Shown piece after piece: positions 1-12,159 of a DNA stretch of 64,000 nucleotides. Numbering within the stretch: position 1 is the stretch's first letter; every line of letters starts with the position of its first letter. This DNA comes from Simmondsia chinensis (lineage: Eukaryota > Streptophyta > Magnoliopsida > Caryophyllales > Simmondsiaceae). The notes under the pieces were generated by a model. The model was given only the letters and a program-made list of their open reading frames with translations, had not been told where the DNA came from and searched no databases. The stretch lies in contig JAGTTD010000001.1 of NCBI GenBank assembly GCA_018398585.1, forward strand, positions 14,076,501-14,140,500, given 5' to 3'. The position numbers were made by a program, and so were the translations under genes.

Positions 1-795
1 TAGCATGAAGACCTACATGAGTTCGTTCATCTCCTCCTTCACCGGATCATTCTTGATGGAGAGCTAACTTGCTCTCTGGGGTTAGATGAAATCTTTGCCT
101 TTACTTTTGTTTACTTTTAATTCGGGTTAATTTGATTGTTTACATGAATTGCTTGGTTGAGATAAATACTTTAAAGTATTATATTTTTATTGTTTATTCA
201 ATTGATATGATTATTGAGTTTGTAACCTTTCATTGTTGATATTGATATTTATAAATTAATTCTTTGTGCTTGTAGTCTTAGGATTAATTAATCAAGCAAT
301 AGTATTAACTATATTGTTAATTAAAGTCTATCTTCCCAATGCTTTAGTTAGATAGGGTTAATACGTAATAATTAACAATACGTTAGGTAGAGCCTATTTT
401 CCTTATGCTTTAGTTAGATAGGGTCAATATGCAATACTAACAATATTATCTTTGGAGGTTAAAGCTTGTAGCATAAACCATTACCCGTGTGACAATCAAT
501 AATCTCAATTTAAGAGTTAACACAAAAATAAGTGGCTAATGATGGATTCGAAACCCTAGGCTCCAATTTAATACACGTTCCCGATTAGTAGTAAATTACT
601 TTAGTTTAATTGTTATTTTCTAGATTAATTAACACAAATATATCACTTTTTTCTTAAATCAATTTAGGTCATAGATTAAATTCACGCACTTTTAGTCCCT
701 GTGGTTCGACACCTTCTCGCCCTATACTTCAATTTAGGTGTGTTTAATAGATAATGTTTTATATTAAATTTTGATAGACGTAGAAAAATATATCA
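1..795 (+). repeat. Athila 5' LTR, 3' portion
   Basis: This stretch aligns with 14307-15099 of the downstream LTR with scattered substitutions and small indels. It ends in CA at 795, seven bases before a primer binding site. About 570 bp of the LTR must lie to the left of the window, judging from the 1368 bp downstream copy. Confidence 0.88.
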
Positions 796-801
796 AGATT
801 T

Positions 802-819
802 TGGTGCCGTTGCTGGGGA
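802..819 (+). other. Primer binding site, tRNA-Asp type
   Basis: TGGTGCCGTTGCTGGGGA differs by two C-to-T changes from the sequence complementary to the 3' end of plant tRNA-Asp. That site is typical of Athila and related gypsy elements. It lies just inside the 5' LTR. Confidence 0.8.
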
Positions 820-1176
820 CTAGGCAACGTTCTTAATTTTATTTTTAGGATTTTCTTTTATTTTTAACTTTCTATTTCTTCTTTAGTTTTAAATTATTTT
901 ATCTTATTTTTCAACACAGGATTTGAAATCTTAATTTGATTTTTAATTTATGATTTTTAATTTTTAATTTTCTTTAATTGTTATTGTCTCTTTTCTTTAA
1001 AAAAATAAAAAAAAATTTCTTTTCTTGTTATTAGCATTATTTTTCTTGTGATTTTCGAGCATAAGTAGATTTTAGGGTATCTTGTTATTTGTCTTTTTTT
1101 TAGTATTTGTTTTGTCTGTTTTATTTGTTTTGCTTATTTAATTTTTAATTTACTTGCCTGGTGTGGTTAATTGTTC

Positions 1177-2608
1177 ATGCACGGTCGTCTCTCTTTGTCT
1201 CTTGACCTTACCATGTTCAACCCTGAAATTGAAAGAACTTTAAGAGACCTTAGAGCCCAACACCAAGCAAAATGCACTAGTGCTAACTCGGATTTAGTAA
1301 TGGCTAACGAACAACAACCACATGCGCTGGTGGAGTATTTTACTCCCACTGCATATGCCTCACCATCTTGCATTAGGTTGCCACCCATATCCCATCAGTT
1401 CGAGCTGAAGCCACATATTATACAGATGCTTCCTTCGTTCCATGGCTTAAGCAATGAGAACCCATATAGTCACTTGGACAGTTTCATGGAGGTTTGCTCA
1501 ACCTATTGGATTCCTAATGTTAGTGATGGCGCCATCTTACTTCGCCTTTTACCTTTCTCTTTGAAGGATAAGGCTAAGTATTGGTTAGGCACCTTACTTA
1601 GTGGGACGATTAGCACCGAGACTCAAATGCAACAAGAATTTCTTAAAAAATTATATCCCATTATTAAGACTAACACTGCTAGGAGAACCATTAACACCTT
1701 CGCTCAACTTCCTACTGAGGAGTTTCACGAGAGTTGGGATAGGTTTAGGGAACTCTTGTCCACATCATGCTATCCCTAAATGGCAACTAGTCCAAAACTT
1801 TTATTACGGGTTGAATGAAAAGGTTCAACAAACTGTTGATGTCTCGTGTGGTGGTCAGTTCCTTAGAAAGAATGAGAATGAGGCGTGGGAATTGTTCGAG
1901 CTTTTGAATAAGAATTCACGACAATTTGCCGCACATGCACGTCTTAATGTTACTAGGTTCAAGAGAGGAGTAAATGAGATTGCTCACACCTCCATCTTAG
2001 ATAAGAAAATAGACTCTCTTGCCTCTTCAGTAGAGCTGTTAACTTCCCTATTTAAGATTACATTGGCCCCTTCTACTGTACCTAATGTGTCTCATGTTTC
2101 AAATGTGTATAATATTTGTTCTTCATGCTCTAGTGGCTCTCATTCTACACATGACTGCCCCTCTGCTTCACCTTATGTGGAGTGGTCGGAAGAACAAGTC
2201 AATGCAGCCCAAGGATTTTCACGAAACGACCCATACTCTAACACGTACAATCTGGGCAGGAGAAACCATCCTAACTTCTCCTGGAGGCAAGGAGGAGAAG
2301 GACAGTTTATGCCACAACAACTGAACCTACGACCTCAACAATCTGGTATGCCCCGGCCTGTCGGGTTTCAACCGCAAGGATATGCTTCTAACTACTCTCA
2401 ACCTCCTAATTTGAGCTCTAATTCAAATTTTGAAGAGAAGGTTTTGAGTGCGCTGAAAGGTTTAGAAGTTAATTTCCAACTCCTCCACCTCCATACACAA
2501 TCGATTTCAAAGCTAGAAACCCAAATAGGTCAACTAGCTAACACTCTGAGCAGGAGAGATGAGAGAAGGCTCTCTAGCCAGGCTGTAGAGAACCTAGGAA
2601 CTTTGTAA
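1177..2608 (+). pseudogene. Athila gag (frameshifted)
   Basis: This is the capsid/nucleocapsid region of the Athila-like element. Two reading frames overlap. The first runs to a stop near 1779 and the capsid-like sequence continues in another frame to 2608, so there is a frameshift near 1760. A zinc knuckle of form CX2CX4HX4C (CSSCSSGSHSTHDC) lies at 2117-2158, and a Q/N/P-rich stretch follows. The start is uncertain; a second ATG at 1213 fits equally well. Confidence 0.8.
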
Positions 2609-2655
2609 GACAAGACAACTATCCTTCCCAGCAAGCACAAGCAAAATCTATTACA

Positions 2656-4463
2656 GTGTTGAGAAATGGGAAGGAGGTTGACAATGGGGTGAGTGCTGAA
2701 AGTGAAGTATCCCTAAGTGGTGAGGAAGAAGAGAAGAGCAAGGAGAGAGAAAAGGAGACCGATGAGGTCACGCACACTTCTCCCATTCCTAAAGCCGCTG
2801 ATCTTCCCTTGTCATATGAACCTAGAGTACCCTTCCCCCAAGTTTTAGTTGCACCACATCCAAATGGGAAGGACAAGAAGTGGAAAGACACTTTGGAGAC
2901 GTTTAGGCAAGGAAAGATAAACATTCCCCTTCTTGATGTGATTAAACATATCTCGGCCTATGCGAAGTTCATTAAGGATCTACTGAACCAAAAGAGGCGA
3001 TCTATAGCACATCTGCCTAAAAAAGTGCTTTTAGTCGAGCAAGTGAGCTCTATTCTGAAGTATGACACTCCAATTAAGTATAAAGACCCTGGTGTCCCCA
3101 CCATCTCTTGTTCATTTGGAGACTACCTGATCGATAAAGCCTTACTGGACTTAGGAGCAAGTGTCAACATTATTCCTTACTCAGTTTATGAGAAGTTAGG
3201 CCTGGGAGAGCTGCAACCCACCGTGGTGACCTTGCAATTAGCAGATAGATCAACTAGGATTCCCCGTGGTGAGCTAATTAATGTGCTAGTGAGAGTAGAC
3301 AAAGCCTTGTTTCCTGCTGATTTCCTCGTGCTTGATATGGAACCTTCTAGTCATTCGAAAAACCATGTCCCTATCATTCTAGGTCAGCCTTTCTTAGCAG
3401 CGGCCAATGCTACCATCAATTGTAGATATGGGGTAATGGATGTTAGCTTTGCCAATATGACTATTAGGTTGAATATGTTTAAGGCTTCGTTGTCATCCAC
3501 TAATGAGGATATGTCGGAGTGTTTTTGGGTGGATATTATTGATGATTTGGTGGACCAAACACTCCCTTATATCCTAGTTAGTGATTCCCTTGAGCTAGCA
3601 CTAGTATATGATTGTTCTGATGACTTTGAGATTGAAAATGACATTAGAGAGATGAATGATTTGCTTGAGTTGTGTGCCCCTTTAGAGACTTGTCATTGGT
3701 TGTCAAAAGTAGAAGCTTTACCTACGCTTTCATATTCCCCTGCCTGGCCTTCCATAGTTTCACCACCCAAACTTGAACTTAAGTCGTTGCCATCTACTCT
3801 TAAATATGCTTTCTTAGGACCCGATGAGACTTGACTTGTGATTATCTCTTCTCAGTTGTCTAGGGAACAGGAGGATGCATTGATGATGGTGCTTAGTGAT
3901 CATAAGAGTGCCATTGGGTGGTCTGTGGCTGATTTGAAGGGTATAAACCCTTCCATTTGTATGCATAGAATTTTTCTTGATGAGAATACTAGACCCACTA
4001 GAGAGATGCAAAGGAGGTTGAACCCTAACATGAAGAAAGTGGTAAAGAAAGAGATTGTGAAGTTGCTTGATGCGGGCATCATTTACCCAATTTCTGATAG
4101 TAGGTGGGTTAGCCCTATTCAGGTAGTCCCAAAGAAGTCGGGCGTTACTGTGGTTAAGAGTAGTGATGGAGAGTTAGTGCCTACTAGAGAGACCACGGGT
4201 TGGAGAGTGTGTATTGACTATAGGAAGCTTAACTCTGCCACTAGGAAGGACCATTTTCCTCTACCATTCGTTGACCAGATTTTAGGGAGGCCAGTTGGTC
4301 AGAGCTTTTACTATTTTCTTGATGGATATTCAGGATGTAACCAGGTAGCAGTCTGCCCAGAGGATCAGGAAAAAATGACTTTTACGTGCCCCTTTGGCAC
4401 ATTTGCCTACCGTAGGATGCCATTTGGTTTATGTAATGCATCCGCTACATTCCAGAGATGCAT
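2656..4463 (+). pseudogene. Athila protease and N-terminal half of reverse transcriptase
   Basis: The first part carries an acidic linker and a retropepsin-like domain with active-site motif DLGAS near 3146-3160 and a later ILGQPFL motif. An in-frame TGA stops the frame at 3832. The reverse transcriptase then runs from about 3838, with WRVCIDYRKLN, FLDGYSG and YRRMPFGLCNASATF. It is cut at 4463-4468 by the chromovirus LTR. The remainder of the RT resumes at 10202. Confidence 0.85.
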
Positions 4464-4468
4464 GATGT

Positions 4469-4871
4469 TGTTATGAATCGTTAGAATTTAATTGTATTTC
4501 TAGTAGTAGTGGCTGGTTGTTGTCCCAAATGTTGAGTTGTATGTTTTTAATTGTTAGTTAAGTCGGTTTTAGGCGCCAAAAGTGGTTACTGGTCAAACGC
4601 GGGTCAAACTTGGTGGCTTGCTGCAGAAATTGGCGGGAATAGCTGTTATTTGGGTTTAGTCGGTTTGTTCTTGATGCATTGTATCCAAAGGTCTATAAAT
4701 AGGATCTTAAACATGTAATTCAGGTATTCAATGAATATAAACTTATTTCCTTTTGGAATTCTCTCTCTTTTCTCATCTCTTTCTCTACTTCTCATCCCCT
4801 TTCACTTCTCTTCTCACCTTAACTCTTTCTTCAACAAGGTTAGACTTTCAATTCCTAATTGGAAGCTAACA
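4469..4871 (+). repeat. Chromovirus 5' LTR
   Basis: The LTR starts TGTTATGAATCG and ends GGAAGCTAACA, and is repeated at 9799-10201. The five differences are at an A/G near 4502, a C/G near 4589, two positions near 4744-4749 and an A/T near 4833. A pyrimidine-rich stretch follows the TATA box, typical of LTR leaders. Confidence 0.95.
4694..4700 (+). promoter_or_regulatory. LTR TATA box
   Basis: TATAAAT within GGTCTATAAATAGG sits in the middle of the chromovirus LTR, where the U3 promoter is expected. It is identical in the downstream LTR. Confidence 0.6.
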
Positions 4872-4873
4872 AT

Positions 4874-4885
4874 TGGTATCAGAGC
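4874..4885 (+). other. Primer binding site, initiator tRNA-Met
   Basis: TGGTATCAGAGC begins two bases after the end of the 5' LTR. It is the common plant primer site complementary to initiator tRNA-Met. Confidence 0.9.
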
Positions 4886-4948
4886 TGGTTCAAGCAATCA
4901 ATTGATTGATTGAGGCTGGCAAAATCAAAGAAAAACATGATCTAAGGC

Positions 4949-6300
4949 GTGAGAACTAGATCTGGAGCTGGAGGTGCCAATGCACCTGGTTCTGGAATGG
5001 ATTTTGTTGATGCAGTTACAAGTTCTGGTGCTAATGTATCAAGTGATCATCACCGGGAGTTGAATGACAAGTTCGAACAGCTGAATGCTAAGTTTGATCA
5101 GCAGCAAATCGAGCTGAACGCTAAGTTTGATCAGCAGCATCTCGAGAATATGCAGAGGAATGATAGCATTCGGCAAATGTTGAAGTTGATTTTGGATAAA
5201 GACTCGAATAAGAAAGAACGGCTGCAACAAATTGAAGAGAAAATTGAAAAATTGCAAGATTAGGTTAATAAACAAAGAGAATCAAGTGTTGATGCGTTCT
5301 TAAAGCCTGCAAGTCAGATCTTTCATCAGAAGGAGACAGATCAGCAGCAAGATAATGTTGACAGGCCTGAGATTCTGGTGAGGAACCGTGGCAAATCTCC
5401 GATAGTGCAGGCGACTATAGGACCTTCAATTAACATCAGATCAGCTGAAAATCATTCCTTGCAACCTGAATTTGATGTAGATAATCAGGATCGAGTCACT
5501 AGACAGGTACATTGTAGACCTGAGGCTTTGAATACAGACCGTAGTAACAGGCCACAGAATTCAGCTTGGCAGCGCATAACTGATTTTGATGAGCTCGAAC
5601 ATCTGGACAGACCTCCTGATCAACATTACCAGCATAGAACAGTGAGTAATGACATTATATCTGGTGGTAGGAGTGGTAATTACAGGCAGCCAAGAGTCGA
5701 AATTGATCCTTTTGATGGAAAACTACCGGAATCATGGCTGAGAAGGTGTGACCGGTATTTCAAGTATTATAGCATACCTAATGATGACAAGCTCCAACTA
5801 GTTGCAATGCATCTACATGGTGACCATGAGGTTTGGTACTATAGTTTGCTGAAGAGCAAACCGAATCTTTCTTGGGGCCAATTCGTAGAAGAAATGTGTG
5901 AACGTTATGGAGAAGGTGAATCAACGGATGTTGTGGATAACTTTAACAAATTATCCCAAACTTCAACCGTGAGAGAGTACATGCTTAGGTTTGAGAACTT
6001 AAGAGCCAACTTGCTATCAGTTTTGTCTATAGCTCCCGAGGATGCCGAGTCATATTATGTTTCTTGCTTTATAAGTGGATTAAAGCCTAGGATCAAGAAT
6101 ATGGTGAAAGCCATTGGTTCTAAGACTTTGAGTGACAAGTTTAAGCAGCTGGGCAGTAAGTTCAGATCACAACCGAGAGCAAGTTCTGGTACAGGTTTTA
6201 AGCGTGCTGTTGACAGAAGCTCAGTAAGACTTTGCTTTCGTTGTAACCAGCCATATCAGCCTGGACATAAGTGCAAAACACAAGCATTAATGTGTGCTTA
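4949..6300 (+). pseudogene. Chromovirus gag
   Basis: The frame starts RTRSG after a GTG where ATG is expected. It contains a coiled-coil-like segment with two near-identical NAKFDQQ units, then meets a stop near 5261. The retrotransposon gag capsid domain spans about 5690-6130 (FDGKLPESWLRRCDRYFKYY). It is followed by a knuckle-like CFRCNQPYQPGHKCK near 6232-6276. A TAA at 6299 separates it from pol, where such elements often read through. The lost ATG and early stop suggest inactivity. Confidence 0.85.
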
Positions 6301-6382
6301 AGGGACCCGTGCTGAAGCTGAATCTGGCAGTGAACAATCGGCAGCAGAAATTGACAGTGTTGGAGACTCTTCACAAGAGGAT

Positions 6383-9300
6383 TTGAGTGAAAATGAGGTG
6401 GAGATTTCAATGAAGGCTTTAACCGGTAGTGGAGCTCATAACACAATCAAAATCAGAGGCAAGGCTGGAAAACATTCCATCATTATCCTCGTTGACAGTG
6501 GAAGTACACATAGCTTCATCGACCCAAAGTTGAGTAAGAAGGTAAGGCATGAAGCGACAAAGACACAAACTTTGGAGGTGATGGTGGCTGATGGCAACTC
6601 TTTAACAACTCATAACAAGTGCATATCATTCCCATGGTCTATGCAAGAACATCACTTTACCTTTGATTCCAGAGTTCTTCCTTTGGGAGGTTGTGATATG
6701 GTGCTAGGGGTGGATTGGATGAGGACCTTCAACCCGGTTGTATTTGATTTTGATAAGATGATCGTGGCATTTGAGGTTCATGGCACCAAAGTATCCTTGA
6801 AAGGCATGCCAGAGGAAGCTCAACTCAAGTTAATTGATGGCAAACGTGTGCACGATGGAATCAAGAAGAAGGCAATACAATGGATTGGTCAATTGTTCAT
6901 GTTATCTACGGTTGAGCTGCAGCAGGGTATTCAACCTGAGGTGCAGACCTTAGTGGATGAATTTGGGGACACCTTTGAGCAACCTAAGAGTCTTCCTCCT
7001 CCAAGGAGTGTGGACCATGCCATTCCTTTGCGTGCAAATGCGGATCCGGTGAAGATTAGGCCTTATCGTTATGCCCATGGCCAAAAGACAGAGATAGAGA
7101 GGCAAGTCGAGGAACTTCTTCACAGGAGCTTCATTAGACCAAGCCATAGTCCCTTCGTTTCACCTGTGATCCTTGTGAAGAAGAAAGATGGCTCGGCTAG
7201 AATGTGCATTGACTACCGTCAGTTGAATGCTCTAACAGTGAAGGATAAGTTTCCCATCCCGATCATAGATGATTTGCTTGACGAATTACATGGTGCGTGC
7301 TTCTTTTCAAAGCTTGATTTGAGGCAAGGATATCATCAAATCAGGGTTCTCGAGCCGGATATTTACAAGACAGCTTTTCAAACTCATCATGGCCATTTCG
7401 AGTTCGTTGTTATGCCTTTCGGTTTAACAAATGCCCCGGCCACTTTCCAAGCAGCCATGAATGACGTTTTCAAGCTTTTTTGAGGAAGTCAGTGCTCATT
7501 TTCTTCGATGACATACTGATTTATAGCTCAACATATGAAGCTCATCTCACTCACCTCATACAAGTGTTTGTATTGATGCGGCAACACAAGTTCTTTGCAA
7601 AGTTGTCCAAATGTTCATTTGCTCAAAATAAGCTCAAGTATTTGGGTCATATCATCTCACACGAGGGAGTATCTACTGATCCTAACAAGATCCGTGCAAT
7701 GCAAGAATGGCCAATTCCGATCACCTTGAAGCAATTGAGGGGATTTTTGGGATTGACCGGGTATTATAGAAAATTTATTAAGGGTTATGGTTCTATTGCC
7801 AAACCCCTAACCGAGCTCTTGAAGAAGGATGCTTTTATGTGGAGTGAGAGATCTCAAGCTGCATTTGAAGCCCTTAAAGCCGCAATGTGTGCTGCACCAG
7901 TTTTGGCAATGCCGAACTTTACCGAGAGCTTTGTTTTGGAGACCGATGCAAGTGGTACTGGTATAGGGGCTGTTCTTTCACAAAAGGGAAGGCCTATTGC
8001 TTACTTGAGCCAAGCTCTTAGCCCTAAACATCAAGCTATGTCGACATATGGGAAGGAGTATCTAGCAATTCTCTTAGCCGTGGAGAAATGGAGGCAATGC
8101 TTGGAGGGTCACAAGTTTATCATTCGAACGGATCATCAAAGCCTCAAGTATCTCCTTAAACAAAAGATCGTGACGAGAATTCAAAAGAAAGGTCTCATGA
8201 AGATGTTAGGCCTTGATTATGACATCAAGTATAGAAGTGGCAAGGAGAACGCTGCTGCGGATGCACTGTCATGGCAATTTGAAGACGATGTTCAGGGTAC
8301 CTGCACTGCTGTTACCGTGGTAATACCTTCATGGGTGGAAGAGCTACATAAGTCCTATGAGAGAGAACCTTTAGCCCAGGAGAAACTTGTTGATGCTGTC
8401 CTTAACCCAAGGCAAACAATCTGCTACAGAACCTGTTATTACCGTGCAGAAGGGTGTGATCAGAATCAACGGGCTGTTGTATGTGGGTTCTGCTACTGAT
8501 TTGAGAGAACAGGTCATCCAAGCCTCACACGATGCTGCTTGGGGAGGTCATGCTGGTGTAGAAGGCACTTATCAAAGAATTAAAGCATATTTTACATGGC
8601 CGAGCATGAAAAAAGATGTGAGTGATTATGTCAAGTCTTGTGAAGTGTGCCAACAAACGAAGTTGGGAGATCATCAATACAAAGGACTCCTTCAACCTCT
8701 TCCCATTCCGGATGGAGCTTGGATCCACATTAGCATGGATTTCATTGAGGGATTACTGAAGTCTGAAGGCAAGGAGGTTATATGGGTAGTGTTGGATCAT
8801 TTCACCAAGTATAGTCATTTCATTGCTCTTGCTCGACCCGTCACCGCTGAAAAATTAGCAAGGATCTTCCTTGACAACATATACAAGTTACACGGATTGC
8901 CTCAATCCATTGTGTCCGATCGAGACAAGATTTTCACAAACACGTTTTGAAGGGAGTTGTTCAAGTTGATGGGTACCACATTGGCACTCAGTTCCTCTTA
9001 TCATCCTCAAACGGATGGCCAAACCAAACTAGTCAACCAATGTGTAGAACAATACCTTCGGAGTATGGTCTTCTTAAGGCCCAAGGAGTGGAACCATTGG
9101 CTTTCCTTAGCCAAATTTTGGTTCAATACCCACTTCCATACATCCATTGGCACTTCACCCTTCCAAGAATTGTATGGCTATCCTCCTCCCTCTCCTATGA
9201 TGTTACAACAACTGAAGGTTACCGACTCTGCAGCAATAGACCTTGTCCAGCAGATGAGACATTTATTGCAAGTGCTTAAGGACAATCTCCAACAAGCTCG

Positions 9301-9769
9301 AGCTCGGATGAAGTACTATGCAGACAAGAAAAGGGTAGACAAAAGCTATGACGTTGGTGACATGGTCTACCTTAAATTACAACCGTATAGATAGTCCTCC
9401 TTGGCTGTCAGGCATAATGTCAAGCTAAGTGCCCGATACTTTGGCCCGTACAAAATTCTGGAGAAAATTGGCAATGTTGCTTCTAAGCTACACTTACCTA
9501 CACATTCATACATTCACCCCGTGTTTCATGTGTCCCTACTTAAAAAGCAGGTCAAGAAGGGTGCTGCAGCTGCTCGAGAACCCTCTGCTACAGAAATGAA
9601 CGGGTTACTGGTGCTGCAGCCTGCTGCTGTAAAGGCTCGGAGGACGCTGCAGCACGATCACGGTGCTGTGCAGGAGGTATTGGTGACTTGGTGCAACTTG
9701 AACAAGAGTTTGATGACTTGGGAAAATTGCAATTTCTTGAAGAGCCAATTCCCAAGCTTCACTTCTTAA
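6383..9769 (+). pseudogene. Chromovirus pol: protease, RT, RNase H, integrase, chromodomain-like tail
   Basis: The protease has [11 protein letters not shown] near 6492 and VLGVDWM near 6703. The RT has [20 protein letters not shown] and FFDDILIYS (about 7501). RNase H starts at ETDASGTGIGAVLSQ. Integrase has the zinc-binding end SCEVCQQTK and the core DFIEGL, VSDRDKIF and YHPQTDGQT. The C-terminal VTWCNLNKSLMTWEN resembles a chromodomain. Breaks are few: one extra T near 7475, a frameshift near 8410-8430, TGA in place of a conserved Trp at 8948, and TAG near 9392. This is a recently dead copy. Confidence 0.9.
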
Positions 9770-9798
9770 GGACAAGAAATTTCTCAAGAGGGAAGGAA

Positions 9799-10201
9799 TG
9801 TTATGAATCGTTAGAATTTAATTGTATTTCTGGTAGTAGTGGCTGGTTGTTGTCCCAAATGTTGAGTTGTATGTTTTTAATTGTTAGTTAAGTCGGTTTT
9901 AGGCGCCAAAAGTGGTTAGTGGTCAAACGCGGGTCAAACTTGGTGGCTTGCTGCAGAAATTGGCGGGAATAGCTGTTATTTGGGTTTAGTCGGTTTGTTC
10001 TTGATGCATTGTATCCAAAGGTCTATAAATAGGATCTTAAACATGTAATTCAGGTATTCAATGAATATAAACTGATTTTCTTTTGGAATTCTCTCTCTTT
10101 TCTCATCTCTTTCTCTACTTCTCATCCCCTTTCACTTCTCTTCTCACCTTAACTCTTTCTTCTACAAGGTTAGACTTTCAATTCCTAATTGGAAGCTAAC
10201 A
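9799..10201 (+). repeat. Chromovirus 3' LTR
   Basis: This is 403 bp, the same length as the 5' LTR and about 98.8% identical. It is preceded by the purine tract CAAGAGGGAAGGAA (9785-9798), which serves as polypurine tract. Confidence 0.95.
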
Positions 10202-11034
10202 AATTTCTATCTTCTCTGACATAGTAAACAGATTTCTTGAGGTTTTTATGGATGATTTCTTCATTTTTGGACCTTCGTTTGATGAATGTTTACAGAATTT
10301 GAGGCTTGTGCTAAAACGATGTGAAGAGACCAATCTTGTTTTGAGTTGGGAAAAGAGTCACTTTATGGTTCAAGAGGGGATTGTATTGGGTCGTAGAGTG
10401 TCTAAGAAGGGTATTGAAGATGATAAGGCTAAGGTAGATCTGATTGCAAACTTACCCCCTCCCTCAAATGTGAAGCAAGTTAGATCCTTTCTAGGCCATG
10501 CAGGTTTCTATAGGAGATTCATTAAGGACTTTGGGAAGTTAGCCAGACCATTAACTAGCTTGCTAGTTAAGGAAATATCATTTGAGTTTGATGCGTCTTG
10601 CTTAGAAGCTTTCCGAAAGCTTAGATCATTACTTGTGTCGGTCCCTATTATGCAGCCACCTGATTACTCTCTCCCTTTTGAAATTATGTGTGATCCTTCT
10701 GATTTTGCTATAGGTGCTGTCCTAGGTCAAAGAGTGAACAAAGTGCCTCATGTCATTTACTATGCTAGTAAAACTATTAATGATTCCCAACGCCATTACA
10801 CCAACGCTGAAAAGGAGTTGCTAGCTGTTGTGTTTGCTCTTGACAAGTTTTGTTCCTATCTTTTGAGGTCAAAAGTCATTATCTATTCTGACCATGCTGC
10901 ATTGAAATATTTGCTTTCAAAGAAAGAAACGAAACCTACGCTCATTAGATGGATTCTCATACTTTAAGAGTTTGATATTGAGATTAGAGATAAGAAAGGT
11001 GCAGAGAATGTGGTAGCTAACCATCTCTCTAGGA
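10202..11034 (+). pseudogene. Athila RT C-terminal half and RNase H
   Basis: Reading resumes directly after the chromovirus LTR with the fingers/palm region and the catalytic FMDDFFIFG near 10244. The connection domain follows ([14 protein letters not shown]), then RNase H ([18 protein letters not shown], with [16 protein letters not shown] and [11 protein letters not shown]). A stop interrupts at 10965, after which the end of the domain (VVANHLSRI) is still readable to about 11034. It belongs to the same gene as 2656-4463. Confidence 0.85.
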
Positions 11035-11240
11035 TTTTATTTGAGCATCATGAGCCATCAGTTGCTTTGCATGATTTTTTTCCTGATGAGCAACTTTTCG
11101 TTGTCTCCCATTCACGTGGCCCTTAGTTTGCAGATATTGTTAACTTCCTCGCTACAAGTACGATTCCATCTACTTGATCTAAGCAAGAAAAGGATAGGTT
11201 TTACTCTCAAGTAAAGCACTTTTACTAGGATGACCCTGAC

Positions 11241-12159
11241 TTGTTTAAACATTGTGCAGACCAAGTAATTCGTAGGTGTGTTCCAAAGTGTGAGTATCAT
11301 AGCATTTTATCTTTTTGTCACTCATATGCATGTGGAGGATACTTTGGAGGTCGTAGGACTACTGCAAAAGCCCTACAGTGTGGTTTTTATTGGCCTATTT
11401 TGTTCAAGGATGCTCACAAGTTTTATCTTGTATGTGAGTGTTGTCAGCGCACAGGCGCAATGACGCGTCAAGACATGATGCCTTTGAACCCCATTTTAAT
11501 TGTGAAAATATTTGATGTTTGGGGTATTGACTTTATGGGGCCATTTTCCCCATCTTTTGGATTTGTTTACATACTTTTAGGGGTTGACTATGTGTCTAAA
11601 TGGATTGAGGCTATACCTACTAGGACCAATGACCACAAAGTGGTCATGCAATTTGTCAAGGACCACATTTTTAACCGCTTTGGTACCCCTAGAGCACTCA
11701 TTAATGATGGTGGTAGTTATTTCATTCATGGGTCATTTGAGGCACTTCTTAGGAAGTACTAAGTGCATCATAAGATTGCCGCCCCCTATCATCCCCAAAC
11801 TAGTGGTCAAGTAGAGCTTTCAAACTGAGAAAACGGTTCGTCCTGATAGGAAAGATTGGTCCCTTAGGTTGAATGATACTCTTTGGGCATACCGCACCGC
11901 CTATAAGACCCCACTTGGTGTGTCACCCTATAGGTTGGTCTTTGGTAAAGCATGTCATTTACTAGTTGAGTTAGAACACCGTGCTTATTGGGCCACTAGG
12001 GCTTTGAATTTTGACTTAGACCAAGCCGAATCTCACCGAAAGCTCCAATTGAGTGAACTTGAGGAGTTGAGAAATAAAGCTTATGAGAATGCAAAGATTT
12101 ATAAAGGTAAAACCAAGGCATTTCATGATAAACATATTTTGAGGAAAATATGCTCCTGA
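11241..12159 (+). pseudogene. Athila integrase
   Basis: The N-terminal zinc-binding region is recognisable (CHSYACGGYFGG...VCECCQRTG), but the second histidine of the HHCC set is tyrosine (GGYFG). The catalytic core shows WGIDFMGPF and LINDGGSYF. The frame breaks at 11761, just before the SGQVE segment carrying the catalytic Glu. A later open stretch (11869-12159) covers the integrase C-terminal part, [14 protein letters not shown]. Several stops make it non-functional. Confidence 0.82.

Larger units (their letters stand above)
4469..10201 (+). mobile_element. Ty3/gypsy chromovirus, young and nearly complete
   Basis: This 5.7 kb element has two 403 bp LTRs, TGTTA...TAACA termini, a tRNA-Met primer site, gag, and a full protease-RT-RNase H-integrase series ending in a chromodomain-like tail. 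The LTRs differ at only five positions by direct comparison, so the insertion is recent. Its small size and short LTRs recall the Reina type, but I cannot fix the lineage. No 5 bp target duplication is visible: the flanks are GATGT on the left and AATTT on the right. Confidence 0.92.

Noticed and set aside
1167..1388. Minus-strand frame opposite Athila gag
   Set aside because: It is a shadow of the gag coding strand. Similar antisense frames at 2619-2924, 8525-8728 and 57239-57577 were rejected for the same reason.
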